64,000 nucleotides of DNA. It comes from Corynebacterium hansenii (GTDB lineage: Bacteria > Actinomycetota > Actinomycetes > Mycobacteriales > Mycobacteriaceae). Both the position numbers and the translations under genes were made by a program. Every line of letters begins with the position of its first letter. The first letter of the stretch is position 1. This document shows, piece by piece, positions 9,919 through 17,825 of the stretch. The DNA lies in the NCBI RefSeq assembly GCF_030408795.1, contig NZ_CP047211.1:2604001-2668000 (forward strand), written 5' to 3'. A model generated the notes under the pieces. The model worked only from the letters and a program-made list of their open reading frames with translations. It did not search any database and was not told the origin of the DNA.

Positions 9919-10713
9919 TCATCGGCCCAGAAGATCCTCCGGACGCCGGATGCCCGCCGGGTCGCGGCCCAGCGCTTCGGCCACGACCGGCGCCCAGGGC
10001 AGGGACAGCCGCGCCCGCCGCGCCAGATCGGGATCGACGAGGATCTCGGAGGCGGCACCGGTCACCGCCGACCCGTCGACGAGCACGGCGGCGCGGGCCG
10101 CGAAGGACCAGGCGACGTCGACGTCGTGGGTGGCCATCACCACGGCCACGCCCCCGTCGTGGAGCGCGCCGAGGGTGCCCAGCAGATTCTCCGTCGCGGC
10201 GGGGTCGAGGCCGGCGGTCGGTTCGTCGAGGAGCAGGACGTCGGGGCGCATGGCCAGCGCACCCGCCAGCGCGACCCGCTTGCGCTGGCCGTAGGACAGC
10301 TGGTGCGGGACGCGGTCGGCCAGGTCGGCGACCTCGGCGGCCGCCATGGCCTCGTCGACGCGGCGCCGGACCTCGTCGTCGGGGAGCCCCTGGTTGACCG
10401 GCCCATAGGAGACGTCCGCGGCCACGGAGGTGGCGAACAGCTGGTCATCGGGGTCCTGGAGGACCAGCTGGACGCGCTGCCGGAGGTGGTTGCGACCGCG
10501 GCGCCCGTAGGAATACGGCGACCCGTCGAATTCGAGGGAGCCCGACGTGGGGCGGATGGCGCCGGCCAGCAGGCGCAGCAGCGTCGACTTGCCCGAGCCG
10601 TTGGCCCCCAGCAGCGCCATGCGCTCGCCGCGGAAGACTTCGAGGTCGACCCCGGACAGCACGTGGACACCCGGGTGCCGGAAGCCCAGGCCGCGGGCGG
10701 CGAGGATGCTCAC
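9919..10713 (-). CDS. cbiO: cobalt ECF transporter ATP-binding protein CbiO
   Basis: ATPase subunit that energises cobalt uptake through CbiMNQ at the membrane. The 264-residue ABC protein has Walker A GANGSGKSTLLRLLAG (about 39-54), a Q-loop in LVLQDPDDQLF, the signature LSYGQRKRVALAGAL, Walker B DVLLLDEPTAGLDP and the switch His in MATHD. The GTG at 10713 overlaps the cbiQ stop (GTGA), indicating translational coupling. It is the last gene of cbiMNQO and ends 25 bp before the shared terminator. The LQDPDDQ Q-loop is typical of ECF/CbiO ATPases. Confidence 0.93.
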   Translation of the reverse strand: MSILAARGLGFRHPGVHVLSGVDLEVFRGERMALLGANGSGKSTLLRLLAGAIRPTSGSLEFDGSPYSYGRRGRNHLRQRVQLVLQDPDDQLFATSVAADVSYGPVNQGLPDDEVRRRVDEAMAAAEVADLADRVPHQLSYGQRKRVALAGALAMRPDVLLLDEPTAGLDPAATENLLGTLGALHDGGVAVVMATHDVDVAWSFAARAAVLVDGSAVTGAASEILVDPDLARRARLSLPWAPVVAEALGRDPAGIRRPEDLLGR

Positions 10714-11450
10714 GGCCACCACCCCCGCACCGTCGCGGTGGCGGCGACGACCGCGACGAGCAGCCCGAGCGCCACCGCGAGGAAGCGGCCGTCGCGCGGG
10801 CGGTCGACGACCATGACGTCGGCCGACCCCGGCTCGGCGCGCAGCTCCAGGCCCTCCCCCAGCCGGCGGGCGCGCTGGAATGAGAGGACGAACAGATTCG
10901 CCGACTGCGCGGCGACGCCGGTGAGCAGGCCCCTCCGGGTCAGGTGCCCCAGTCGCTGCGCCTGGGCCTCGTGCATCATCTTCGCGGTGCCCGCCAACGT
11001 GCCGACCATCCGGTAGATGAGCTCGGCGAGGTAGGTCAGGGTGCGCGGGATGCCCGATCGCCCGGCCCACGCCAGCACCTCCGACAGCGGGGTGGTCACC
11101 GTGAACAGCATCGTGCAGCCGATGGCGGCCGTGGCGCGGGCGACGACTTCCGCCGCCCGCTGCGGCCCCGTCGGCGACCAGACCGGTCCGTCCATCGTGA
11201 TGGAGAAGAGCAGGGGGAGGATGCCCACGGCGACGAAGGCCGCGGGAGCCGTCCACAGCGCCAGGAACAGCCCCGCCGGCACCCGGGCGACGACCGCCGT
11301 GACCGACACCGCGGCGATGATGAGCGCCGCGGCCGGCCACGGGGGCAGCGAAATGGCCAGCAAGAGCAGACCGCCGCACAGCACCGCCTTCTCGCCGACG
11401 TTGCGCCGCGCCCACCGGTTGCGGGCGGCGGCGGCTTCGAGGGCGTTCAC
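10710..11450 (-). CDS. cbiQ: cobalt ECF transporter transmembrane protein CbiQ
   Basis: Energy-coupling membrane subunit that links the CbiO ATPase to the CbiMN substrate module. The 246-residue protein has several hydrophobic segments (about 25-70, 75-125 and the extreme C-terminus) and the cytoplasmic coupling helices typical of EcfT/CbiQ (KMMHEAQAQRLGH and ELRAEPGSADV regions). It lies 1 bp after cbiN and overlaps cbiO by 4 bp, so the four genes form one translationally linked operon. Assignment rests on family pattern and operon position. Confidence 0.9.
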   Translation of the reverse strand: MNALEAAAARNRWARRNVGEKAVLCGGLLLLAISLPPWPAAALIIAAVSVTAVVARVPAGLFLALWTAPAAFVAVGILPLLFSITMDGPVWSPTGPQRAAEVVARATAAIGCTMLFTVTTPLSEVLAWAGRSGIPRTLTYLAELIYRMVGTLAGTAKMMHEAQAQRLGHLTRRGLLTGVAAQSANLFVLSFQRARRLGEGLELRAEPGSADVMVVDRPRDGRFLAVALGLLVAVVAATATVRGWWP

Positions 11451-11451
11451 G

Positions 11452-11874
11452 CTAGGCGGTCCCCGCTTCCCGGCCCTCGGCCAGGGCCTCGTCGCGCCCC
11501 TTGCCGCGGCCGCGGTAGAAGCCCAGCACGTAGCCGAGCACGCCCGCGCCCAGGCCGGCCTGGAGCGCGAAGATGCCGGATTCGACCTCGCCCGGCAGCT
11601 CGCCGATGATCGGCTCGAACCACGGCTCGTAATCCGGGTTGCTCTCCTCGATGGCTTCGGTGGCCGCGCCGTCGGTGCCGCCGAAGGCCTCCTCGGCGTC
11701 CGGGTCGCCCAGGTTGAAGAACATGGGGAACGCCGCGAGGACGATCACCAGGGCGATGATCGCGACGGTGACCCCCGCACCGGAACGCTTGGGGGCGGCC
11801 GTCTTGTCCTTCACGTTGTCCTGCTTTTCCGTCTTGTCCTGCTTTTCGACGTTCTCGTTCGCCGACGCGGTCAT
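11452..11874 (-). CDS. cbiN: cobalt transport protein CbiN
   Basis: Small membrane subunit that delivers cobalt to CbiM. The 140-residue protein has a Lys/Asp-rich cytosolic N-terminus, a membrane segment at about 35-52 ([20 protein letters not shown]), an acidic external loop with the CbiN-typical [11 protein letters not shown], and a second segment near 100-120 ([19 protein letters not shown]). The N-terminal extension (about 30 residues, repeated EKQD/DKT) is longer than in most CbiN proteins. Its ATG overlaps the cbiM stop by 4 bp. Confidence 0.9.
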   Translation of the reverse strand: MTASANENVEKQDKTEKQDNVKDKTAAPKRSGAGVTVAIIALVIVLAAFPMFFNLGDPDAEEAFGGTDGAATEAIEESNPDYEPWFEPIIGELPGEVESGIFALQAGLGAGVLGYVLGFYRGRGKGRDEALAEGREAGTA

Positions 11875-12629
11875 CGCACGGCCTCCTTCTGCTCGGTCCG
11901 ATCTGCGTCGGCGGTGAGGCGCCCGTCGTGGGCGACCTCATCGGCGATCGAGCCGTCGGAAAGCTCGTTCTTCTTCAGCACGCCCAGCGAGAAGAGCTCC
12001 TTCTCGGCGACCGTGCGCAGGGCCTTGACCACCAGCACCGTCAGCAGCGCCTCGATGATGGCCAGGGGGATCTGGGTGATGGCGAACAGCGACAGGAACG
12101 TGGCCAGCGCGCCGCCGAAGCCGCCCGGGTCGGCCGGGTGCGCCAGCGCGAGCTGCGTCGCCGTGACGACGTACGTGGACAGGTCCGCCAGGAACGCGGC
12201 GACGAACACCGCGGGCAGCAGGCCGCCGCCGAGGCGGCGCGTGAGGACGTACCCTCCCCACGCCACCCACGGGCCCACGATGCCCATGGAGAACACGTTC
12301 GCGCCGAGCGTGGTGATGCCGCCGTGGGCGAGCAAAAGCGCCTGGAAGAGCAGGACGATGGTGGCCAAAAGGGACATGACGGGCGGCCTGAACAGCACGG
12401 TGCCCAGGCCGGTGCCGGTGGGGTGCGACGTGGAGCCGGTCACCGACGGGATCTTGAGGGCCGAGAGCACGAACGTGAACGCCCCGGCCGCGCCCAGGAG
12501 CATGCCGGTGCCCGGCTTCTCCTTGAGCAGCTTGTTGACGCGCCACGCGCCGTGGACGACGAACGGCGCCGCGGCGACCGTCCATCCCACCGCATGGCCG
12601 ACGGGCAGGAAGCCCTCCGCGATATGCAT
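11871..12629 (-). CDS. cbiM: cobalt ECF transporter S component CbiM
   Basis: Substrate-specific cobalt-binding membrane protein. The N-terminus MHIAEGFLP is the family hallmark (MHI-EGFLP), whose N-terminal amine and early His residues bind the metal ion. The 252-residue protein has about six to seven membrane segments; the region with [13 protein letters not shown] is the conserved CbiM/NikM loop. The ATG at 12629 was chosen because it puts the metal-binding His at position 2 and has GGGAGG about 9 nt upstream; an upstream extension would bury this N-terminus. First gene of cbiMNQO, under the riboswitch at 12705-12897. Confidence 0.94.
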   Translation of the reverse strand: MHIAEGFLPVGHAVGWTVAAAPFVVHGAWRVNKLLKEKPGTGMLLGAAGAFTFVLSALKIPSVTGSTSHPTGTGLGTVLFRPPVMSLLATIVLLFQALLLAHGGITTLGANVFSMGIVGPWVAWGGYVLTRRLGGGLLPAVFVAAFLADLSTYVVTATQLALAHPADPGGFGGALATFLSLFAITQIPLAIIEALLTVLVVKALRTVAEKELFSLGVLKKNELSDGSIADEVAHDGRLTADADRTEQKEAVR

Positions 12630-12680
12630 GTGAATTTTTCCTCCCGCGCCCCCGACACCTCGCGGCGGCGCACAGTCCGG

Positions 12681-12700
12681 TCCGGCGCCCGTCGGCGCCG
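12681..12700 (-). promoter_or_regulatory. GC hairpin between the riboswitch and the cbiM ribosome-binding site
   Basis: CCGGCGCCCGTCGGCGCCGG forms a compact stem without a following T-run. It lies between the aptamer and the cbiM Shine-Dalgarno, so it may be part of an expression platform acting on translation initiation. This is inferred from position only. Confidence 0.4.
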
Positions 12701-12704
12701 GAGT

Positions 12705-12897
12705 CGATCCACGGCCGGTCTCCTGGCTGACGGGGCCGCCCTGCGGCATCCGGGCCGGCGCCTTCCCGGATCCCGCGCGCCCTTTCCATCGGACGCCCGG
12801 GATCCCGTGGCATGTGCCGGACCGGGGTCACCCCGATCACAGTGGCGAGGGCCGCCGCCCATTCGCAGGGCGTTCCCGTCCACCGAGGATCTGCGCC
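12705..12897 (-). promoter_or_regulatory. cobalamin riboswitch upstream of cbiMNQO
   Basis: On the minus strand the B12 box GTCAGCCAGGAGACC (12731-12717) is a near-perfect match. The upstream core includes GGTGGACGGGAACGC, GCGAATGGGCGGC and CCTCGCCACTGTGA. The aptamer ends about 75 nt before the cbiM ATG. Cobalt uptake is thus predicted to be switched off when cobalamin is abundant. Confidence 0.92.
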
Positions 12898-12953
12898 CAT
12901 CCTAAGCGTTCTTTCAGGTTGCGCACCCGGCCGGGCCCGCCCCCACCCGAAAG

Positions 12954-12969
12954 TAGACGAACCTGTCTG
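12954..12969 (+). promoter_or_regulatory. McbR operator upstream of cysK
   Basis: TAGAC-GAACCT-GTCTG matches the C. glutamicum McbR consensus TAGAC-N6-GTCTA at all fixed positions but the last. McbR is the TetR-type, S-adenosylhomocysteine-responsive repressor of methionine and cysteine genes. The site ends 76 bp before the cysK start, in the expected promoter zone. Confidence 0.75.
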
Positions 12970-13045
12970 TACAAAACCGGGGGCGGCGCGTAGAATCGCC
13001 GACCGACGAAGCAACGAACAAGCAAACGGGAAAGGAAACGACTGG

Positions 13046-13978
13046 ATGACCATCCACGACAACATCACCGACCTGATCGGCGGCACGCCGCTGGTCAAGC
13101 TCAACCGACTCACGGAGGGCCTGCCGGGCACGGTGGTCGCGAAGCTCGAGTTCTACAACCCGGCCAACAGCGTCAAGGACCGCATCGGCAAGGCCATCAT
13201 CGACGCCGCCGAGGCCTCGGGCGAGCTCAAGCCGGGCGGAACCATCGTGGAGGGCACGTCGGGCAACACCGGCATCGCCCTCGCGCTGGTCGGCGCGGCC
13301 CGCGGTTACAAGGTCATCCTCACCATGCCGGACACCATGAGCCAGGAGCGCCGCGTGGTGCTCCGCGCGTTCGGCGCCGAGCTGGTGCTCACCCCGGGCG
13401 CCGAGGGCATGAAGGGCGCGGTGAACAAGGCGAACGAGATCGTGGAGAACACCGACAACGCCATCCTCGCGTCGCAGTTCGCCAACGAGGCGAACCCGGC
13501 GGTCCACGCGGCCACGACCGGCGAGGAAATCTGGGCCGACACCGACGGCGCGGTCGATTACCTGGTGGCCGGCATCGGCACCGGCGGCACCATCACCGGC
13601 GCCGGCCGCACGCTGAAGAAGCACGACCCGGACATCAAGCTCGTCGCGGTCGAGCCGGCGGACTCCCCGCTGCTGACCGAGGGCAAGGCCGGCCCGCACA
13701 AGATCCAGGGCCTGGGCGCCAACTTCGTGCCCGAGATCCTGGACCGCGATCTGCTCGACGAGGTGCTCACCTGCACCAACGACGACGCCATCGCGACGTC
13801 CCGGAAGCTGGCCACGCAGGAGGGCATCCTCGGCGGCATTTCGGCGGGCGCCAACGTGAAGGCGGCCCTGGAAATCGCCGCGCGCCCCGAGGCCGAGGGC
13901 AAGACCATCGTGGTGATCATCCCCGATTTCGGCGAGCGCTACGTGTCGTCGATCCTGTACCAGGACCTGCGCGACTAG
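13046..13978 (+). CDS. cysK: O-acetylserine sulfhydrylase (cysteine synthase A)
   Basis: PLP enzyme that forms cysteine from O-acetylserine and sulfide. The 310-residue protein has the PLP-Lys in NSVKDRIG (Lys44), the substrate loop [12 protein letters not shown], the phosphate-binding [14 protein letters not shown] and the C-terminal [11 protein letters not shown]. Normal CysK length. The ATG at 13046 follows AAAGGAAACGACTGG, giving a usable Shine-Dalgarno. It is followed after a GC-rich hairpin by cysE, the enzyme that makes its substrate. A McbR operator upstream suggests repression when sulfur amino acids are plentiful. Confidence 0.96.
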   Translation: MTIHDNITDLIGGTPLVKLNRLTEGLPGTVVAKLEFYNPANSVKDRIGKAIIDAAEASGELKPGGTIVEGTSGNTGIALALVGAARGYKVILTMPDTMSQERRVVLRAFGAELVLTPGAEGMKGAVNKANEIVENTDNAILASQFANEANPAVHAATTGEEIWADTDGAVDYLVAGIGTGGTITGAGRTLKKHDPDIKLVAVEPADSPLLTEGKAGPHKIQGLGANFVPEILDRDLLDEVLTCTNDDAIATSRKLATQEGILGGISAGANVKAALEIAARPEAEGKTIVVIIPDFGERYVSSILYQDLRD

Positions 13979-13993
13979 TCCCCCGCTCCGCCA

Positions 13994-14032
13994 CCGCCGC
14001 CGACGTTCCCGCCGCCGGGACGTCGGCGGCGG
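13994..14032 (+). terminator. strong GC hairpin between cysK and cysE
   Basis: Arms CCGCCGCCGACGT and ACGTCGGCGGCGG pair perfectly over 13 bp, about 20 bp before the cysE start. No T-run follows, so it is more likely an intercistronic attenuator or 3'-end stabiliser for cysK mRNA than a complete terminator. Confidence 0.55.
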
Positions 14033-14052
14033 TCTATGTAAAGTTGGTCACC

Positions 14053-14646
14053 ATGAACTCGTTCCTGAGGCTCCTCAAGGAGGACCTGGACAACGCCCGC
14101 GAGCACGATCCCGCCGCCCGCGGCGACGTGGAAAATGCGCTGGTCTACTCGGGCCTGCACGCCATTTGGGCGCATCGCGCGGCCCACGCGCTGTGGCTCC
14201 GGGGAGGGCCCGCGAAGGGGCTCGCGCGCATCCTGGCCCAATTCACCCGTTTCCTGACGGGCATCGAAATCCACCCGGGCGCCACCATCGGCCGCCGGTT
14301 CTTCATCGACCACGGCATGGGCGTGGTCATCGGCGAAACGGCGGAGATCGGCGACGGCGTGATGCTGTACCACGGCGTCACCCTGGGCGGCCGCAGCCTG
14401 GCGAAGGTCAAGCGCCACCCGACCCTGGAGGACAATGTCACGGTCGGCGCCGGCGCGAAGGTGCTCGGCCCGGTCGTGATCGGCGCCGGTTCCGCCATCG
14501 GCGCCAACGCGGTGGTCACGCGGGATTGCCCGCCGGATTCCATCGTCGTGGGCATCCCGGGCAAGATCCGCAGCCGCAAGCCGGAGGAGCACAAGCCGCT
14601 GCGCGACGCCTGCGAGTACGTGCAGGGCGACGGAGACGGCATCTAG
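14053..14646 (+). CDS. cysE: serine O-acetyltransferase
   Basis: Acetyl-CoA:L-serine acetyltransferase, supplying O-acetylserine to CysK and forming the cysteine synthase complex with it. The 197-residue protein is the short CysE form: an N-terminal helical part (to about residue 65) then a left-handed beta-helix of hexapeptide repeats with [25 protein letters not shown] (catalytic His in FIDHG) and GVTLGG. The ATG at 14053 is preceded by TATGTAAAG but no good Shine-Dalgarno, so it may have its own leaderless promoter inside the cysK-cysE gap; an in-frame TTG lies 9 bp upstream. Confidence 0.95.
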   Translation: MNSFLRLLKEDLDNAREHDPAARGDVENALVYSGLHAIWAHRAAHALWLRGGPAKGLARILAQFTRFLTGIEIHPGATIGRRFFIDHGMGVVIGETAEIGDGVMLYHGVTLGGRSLAKVKRHPTLEDNVTVGAGAKVLGPVVIGAGSAIGANAVVTRDCPPDSIVVGIPGKIRSRKPEEHKPLRDACEYVQGDGDGI

Positions 14647-14688
14647 CCCCCGCCGCCCGACGCTCCTCCCCCGCCCCCAAACCCCGCG

Positions 14689-14967
14689 CTACGCCACCAG
14701 ATCGGCGTAGGCGGGGTTCTTCTCGATGAAGCGCTCGACGGCCGAGCAGCTGGCGATCACCTTTCCGCCGTTGGCGCGCACGTCGTCGAGCGCGGCCTGG
14801 ACGAGGGGCTTGGACAGGCCCTTGCCCTGGAACTGCTCGTGCACCACGGTGTGGTTGAAGTCCAGCGCCCCCTCGGCGGGCTCGTAGGCGGCGAATCCGG
14901 CTTCTTCGCCGTCGACGACGAGGACGTAGCGGTGGCCGGCCTCATCGTGGTCGATGGTGTGCGCCAT
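14689..14967 (-). CDS. small GNAT-type N-acetyltransferase (YjdJ-like)
   Basis: A 92-residue protein of the minimal GNAT family (Acetyltransf_CG type). It shows the acetyl-CoA loop EQFQGKGLSKPLVQAALDDV (about 45-63), a preceding strand FNHTVVHEQ and the C-terminal CSAVERFIEKNPAY, which is highly typical of this family. Substrate unknown. The ATG at 14967 has AGAGGAG about 9 nt upstream. It lies convergent to cysE and 91 bp downstream of an unrelated hypothetical gene on the same strand. Confidence 0.85.
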   Translation of the reverse strand: MAHTIDHDEAGHRYVLVVDGEEAGFAAYEPAEGALDFNHTVVHEQFQGKGLSKPLVQAALDDVRANGGKVIASCSAVERFIEKNPAYADLVA

Positions 14968-15058
14968 GGTGGTGTTCTCCTCTTGTTCGGGTTTCTTCCC
15001 CACGGTGTTCTTTCCCGCGGGGTCCTTTCCCACAGGGTACGTGCGGTGGTGCCGCCGA

Positions 15059-15529
15059 TCAGACGGAGCGGTGGTCGACGGCGGCCGGCGGGGTGCCGGG
15101 CTGCTCGTCGGCGCGGCCGACGGCCACGCGGCAGGGCACGGAGCCCTCTCCGTGGGCGCGTTCGGCGGCGACGCCGGTGCCCCAGCCGGGGCTGACGACG
15201 CCGGCCAGCGGCGCGGAGAGGTCGGCCAGCTCGGCGTGGGACAGGCCGGGGACGACGATGGTGATGCGCTGGCGCGCCCGCTCCCCCACGTCTGCGCCGG
15301 GGTTGGCGTCGAGCCACTCGTCCTGCATGGAGGACCCCTGGTCGCCGTCGGGCATGACGTCCTCGTAGACCTCCGCACCGGCGCCGGGCACGAATTCCTC
15401 CAGCGCCCCGCGGATCTTCCCGGCCGCGGCGGCGCGGCCTTTTTCGTCGGTGAAGATGAAGATGCGGATGACCGACGGCAGCGACTCATCGCCGGACATC
15501 GTTCCCGCCGATGCGTATTCGGTAGTCAT
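15059..15529 (-). CDS. hypothetical protein
   Basis: A 156-residue protein of no recognised family. The region SVIRIFIFTDEKGRAAAAGKIRGALEEF (written here in parts: SVIRIFIF, then TDEKGRAAAAGKIRGAL) and ITIVVPGLSHAELADL suggest an alpha/beta fold with two short strands, and the C-terminus is Ala/Gly/Pro-rich. No signal peptide or membrane segment is evident. Codon use matches the neighbours (GC-rich third positions). The start is uncertain: ATG 15529 (MTTEYAS) or the internal ATG at 15499 (MSGDESLPS), which sits just before the conserved-looking part. The 24-bp tandem repeats lie directly upstream. Confidence 0.6.
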   Translation of the reverse strand: MTTEYASAGTMSGDESLPSVIRIFIFTDEKGRAAAAGKIRGALEEFVPGAGAEVYEDVMPDGDQGSSMQDEWLDANPGADVGERARQRITIVVPGLSHAELADLSAPLAGVVSPGWGTGVAAERAHGEGSVPCRVAVGRADEQPGTPPAAVDHRSV

Positions 15530-15545
15530 GGGAAATCACCTTACC

Positions 15546-15617
15546 GTCGGCCCCATTGCGCGGAAGCACGTCGGCCCCATTGCGCGGAGGCACGTCGGCC
15601 CCATTGCGCCGGGGCAC
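15546..15617. repeat. three tandem 24-bp repeats
   Basis: GTCGGCCCCATTGCGCGGAAGCAC-type units occupy 15546-15569, 15570-15593 and 15594-15617 with one to three differences between units (arms GTCGGCCCCATTGCG constant). They lie between the start of the hypothetical gene and the tRNA-Phe terminator. Unit length is a multiple of three, but no gene reads through them. Confidence 0.9.
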
Positions 15618-15629
15618 TGCCGGGGAAAC

Positions 15630-15667
15630 GAAAAACCGGGGAGCTGTTTTCCAACGGCTCCCCGGTT
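15630..15667 (-). terminator. terminator of the tRNA-Phe/Asp transcript
   Basis: Perfect 11-bp stem AACCGGGGAGC / GCTCCCCGGTT with a T-run (GGTTTTTCG) on the minus strand, starting 11 bp past the tRNA-Phe 3' end. Confidence 0.88.
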
Positions 15668-15677
15668 GTCGATGTTG

Positions 15678-15750
15678 TGGCCAGAAGCGGGATCGAACCG
15701 CTGACCTTCCACTTTTCAGGCGGACGCTCTACCAACTGAGCTATCTGGCC
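15678..15750 (-). tRNA. tRNA-Phe (anticodon GAA)
   Basis: Minus-strand cloverleaf with acceptor GGCCAGA/TCTGGCC, D-arm AGCTCAGTTGGTAGAGC, anticodon loop CTGAAAA (GAA), T-loop GGTTCGATCC and A73; CCA follows in part (CCACA). 73 nt. Confidence 0.96.
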
Positions 15751-15775
15751 GAACAATCCCCGGAGGGAATGTCGG

Positions 15776-15849
15776 CGACCCTGACGGGACTTGAACCCGC
15801 GACCTCCGCCGTGACAGGGCGGCGCGCTAACCAACTGCGCCACAGGGCC
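15776..15849 (-). tRNA. tRNA-Asp (anticodon GTC), copy 1
   Basis: Acceptor GGCCCTG/CAGGGTC, anticodon loop CTGTCAC (GTC), T-arm CGGGTTCAAGTCCCG and discriminator G73, as expected for tRNA-Asp. 74 nt, 25 bp upstream of tRNA-Phe on the same strand. Identical in sequence to copy 2. Confidence 0.96.
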
Positions 15850-16020
15850 TCATGCCGCGCCCGAACTCTCGTCCGTGCACGAGTCGTTACTCTACACAGC
15901 GGCTCAATGGGGGCACAAATCCGCTGTTCAAGGCGAAAAACGGCGCATTGCACCACGGCGCCGGCACCCCGCGGATGGGGGCGGATGGGCGGGCGTCGCA
16001 AAGCATGCGGATGCGCGAAA

Positions 16021-16064
16021 GCGAAAGGCGGCCACCCACATAAAAGTGGATGACCGCCTTTCGC
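16021..16064. terminator. hairpin downstream of tRNA-Asp copy 2
   Basis: Perfect 11-bp arms GCGAAAGGCGG / CCGCCTTTCGC with an inner imperfect stem. It lies 10 bp past the 3' end of tRNA-Asp copy 2 on the minus strand. No long T-run, but position and symmetry favour a terminator. Confidence 0.65.
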
Positions 16065-16074
16065 CCGAAAATGG

Positions 16075-16148
16075 CGACCCTGACGGGACTTGAACCCGCG
16101 ACCTCCGCCGTGACAGGGCGGCGCGCTAACCAACTGCGCCACAGGGCC
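16075..16148 (-). tRNA. tRNA-Asp (anticodon GTC), copy 2
   Basis: Same 74-nt sequence as copy 1, including anticodon loop CTGTCAC and G73. The 225 bp between the copies hold the hairpin above and presumably a separate promoter for copy 1 and tRNA-Phe. Confidence 0.96.
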
Positions 16149-16179
16149 ATGTTCTGTTGTGCTCCCATTCGGGGAGTGG

Positions 16180-16252
16180 TACTCCCTACGGGATTCGAAC
16201 CCGCGCTGCCGCCTTGAAAGGGCGGTGTCCTAGGCCGCTAGACGAAGGGAGC
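16180..16252 (-). tRNA. tRNA-Glu (anticodon TTC)
   Basis: Acceptor GCTCCCT/AGGGAGT, D-arm CGTCTAGCGGCCTAGGAC, anticodon loop CTTTCAA (TTC), T-arm CGGGTTCGAATCCCG and A73. 73 nt, 31 bp upstream of tRNA-Asp copy 2 and probably co-transcribed with it. Confidence 0.96.
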
Positions 16253-16306
16253 TCGTCTTCGCGTTGGGCGCGGGGCGTGCCCCGCGGCAACGCATCAAAG
16301 ATTAGC

Positions 16307-17725
16307 CTACGGCGCACCACCCGACAAAACAGCATGTGGGGCTTGCTTTTCGACGTCCCGGCGCGACGCCCGGGAGCGGGCAATGAGCACCAGATCGAGC
16401 AGCAGGAAACCGATCAGGGAGATGCCCAGCAGCGGCAGGAAGGCGCCGACGGTGGCGGCGAAGACGATGACGCCGGCGATGATCGCCCACGACGGGCGGT
16501 CGGGCAGCCCCGGCACCGACGTGCCGCGGGCGGTGGGGCGGCGCAGCCACCACATGCGGTAGCCCAGGACGATCATGGTGGCGATGCCGAGTCCGACGGC
16601 GAACAGCGCCAGCTGCAGCGGCAGGCCGAACATGATGCCCATGTGCAGGTAGATGCCCCACGACGACAGCTTGGAGAACAGCGGCAGCTCCGAGAAGGGC
16701 TGGCGCGAGGCGACGGTGCCGTCGACGCCGTCGACGACGACCGAATCGGACGCGGTGCGCCACTCCACCCAGCGCTCGGAGGCCCGCCAGCCGTGGCCGT
16801 CCTCCGCCGGGGGCCGGAGAATCAGGGAGCCGGTGAGCCCGTCGGCGCGGGCGGCGGCGAGGACCCGGTCGACCTGGTCCGCCGCGGCGTCGCCGCCGGC
16901 CGGCGCGGAGGCGCCGGGCGAGCCCTGCGGCAGCGAGGCGTCGACCTTCGGCGCCTTCCAATTCAGGGACGTGACCACCGAATCGACGTTGGCGCCGGCC
17001 TTCTGCGACCACGTGATGCCCGTCGCCGACAGGCCGAGGAGCGCGACCAGCAGCCACACGCCCAACACGGCGTGGAGGTTGAGGGAACGTCGGCGCCGGC
17101 CCTTCTCCCCCTTCGGCGCGGGGGCCGCCCGCCACAGCCGCGCGGACGTGCCCGGATCACGGCGGCGCGCGGCGGACACCCGGCGCCACCACAGGTACAG
17201 GCCGCCGAGCGCGAGCACCCACAGCCAGGACGCGGCCAACTCGGAGTACAGCTCGCCGGGCTCCCCCAGGTTCAGGCTCTCGTGCATGGCGGACAGCCAC
17301 CGGCGCACGGGCATCTCGCCGAGTCCGGAGTACGTGCGCGACTCGCCCACGACGGTGGCGGTCGCGGGATCGACGAACACGGCGGGCATGGTCTTGTCGG
17401 TGGCGGCGGGGTCGTCGAAAAGCACCCGCGTGGTGTCGCCCGGGTTCGCCGCCGGCCAGATCTGCGCGATGGCCAGGTCGGGGTGCTCGGCGGCTGCGGC
17501 CGCGGTCTGCTCGCCGACCGTCTTGGATTGCGGCGCGGCGTCGACGGTGAGCAGATCGGCGTAGACGACCTTCTCGATCGCCGGCGCGAGCGCGTAGAAC
17601 GCACCCGAAATCGCGGCGACCAGGAGGAACGGGCCGACCATCAGGCCCGCGTAGAAGTGCAGGCGATGGAGGAAACGCGCGGGCCGGTCGCGGGCTTCGC
17701 GACGCGCCACGGGGGTTTCGGACAT
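16307..17725 (-). CDS. PepSY-associated transmembrane protein
   Basis: A 472-residue inner-membrane protein of the PepSY-TM family, often linked to iron or reductase functions, though no activity can be assigned here. It has a first membrane segment at about 20-45 (HRLHFYAGLMVGPFLLVAAIS), a PepSY-like external domain with the ATATVVGESRTYSGLGEMPVR type turn, the conserved HESLNLG (His near 147), further segments near 165-185 and 225-250, a second external PepSY-like part, and C-terminal segments including LHMGIMFG. The ATG at 17725 has GAGGAG about 10 nt upstream. Two CATT...AATG palindromes lie 34-62 bp upstream. Confidence 0.87.
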   Translation of the reverse strand: MSETPVARREARDRPARFLHRLHFYAGLMVGPFLLVAAISGAFYALAPAIEKVVYADLLTVDAAPQSKTVGEQTAAAAAEHPDLAIAQIWPAANPGDTTRVLFDDPAATDKTMPAVFVDPATATVVGESRTYSGLGEMPVRRWLSAMHESLNLGEPGELYSELAASWLWVLALGGLYLWWRRVSAARRRDPGTSARLWRAAPAPKGEKGRRRRSLNLHAVLGVWLLVALLGLSATGITWSQKAGANVDSVVTSLNWKAPKVDASLPQGSPGASAPAGGDAAADQVDRVLAAARADGLTGSLILRPPAEDGHGWRASERWVEWRTASDSVVVDGVDGTVASRQPFSELPLFSKLSSWGIYLHMGIMFGLPLQLALFAVGLGIATMIVLGYRMWWLRRPTARGTSVPGLPDRPSWAIIAGVIVFAATVGAFLPLLGISLIGFLLLDLVLIARSRASRRDVEKQAPHAVLSGGAP

Positions 17726-17758
17726 GGGATGGGACTCCTCGGGGGATGTGACTGGGAT

Positions 17759-17787
17759 CATTCGGCCGAATGACCATTAGTCGAATG
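17759..17787 (-). promoter_or_regulatory. paired palindromes upstream of the PepSY gene
   Basis: CATTCGGCCGAATG (17759-17772) is a perfect 14-bp palindrome; CATTAGTCGAATG (17775-17787) is a near copy 2 bp away. The pair sits in the 100-bp gap between the PepSY start and the YhgE stop, where an operator would be expected. Confidence 0.55.
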
Positions 17788-17825
17788 AATGCCCCCGAGA
17801 GTTCCCGCCGATGTGCCGCGGCAGG

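Noticed and set aside
15546..15617. CRISPR-like array
   Set aside because: Direct 24-bp tandem copies without spacers, only three units and no cas genes.
15678..16252. tRNA cluster as attachment site of an integrated element
   Set aside because: No integrase, no tRNA 3'-end duplicate and backbone-like genes on both sides.
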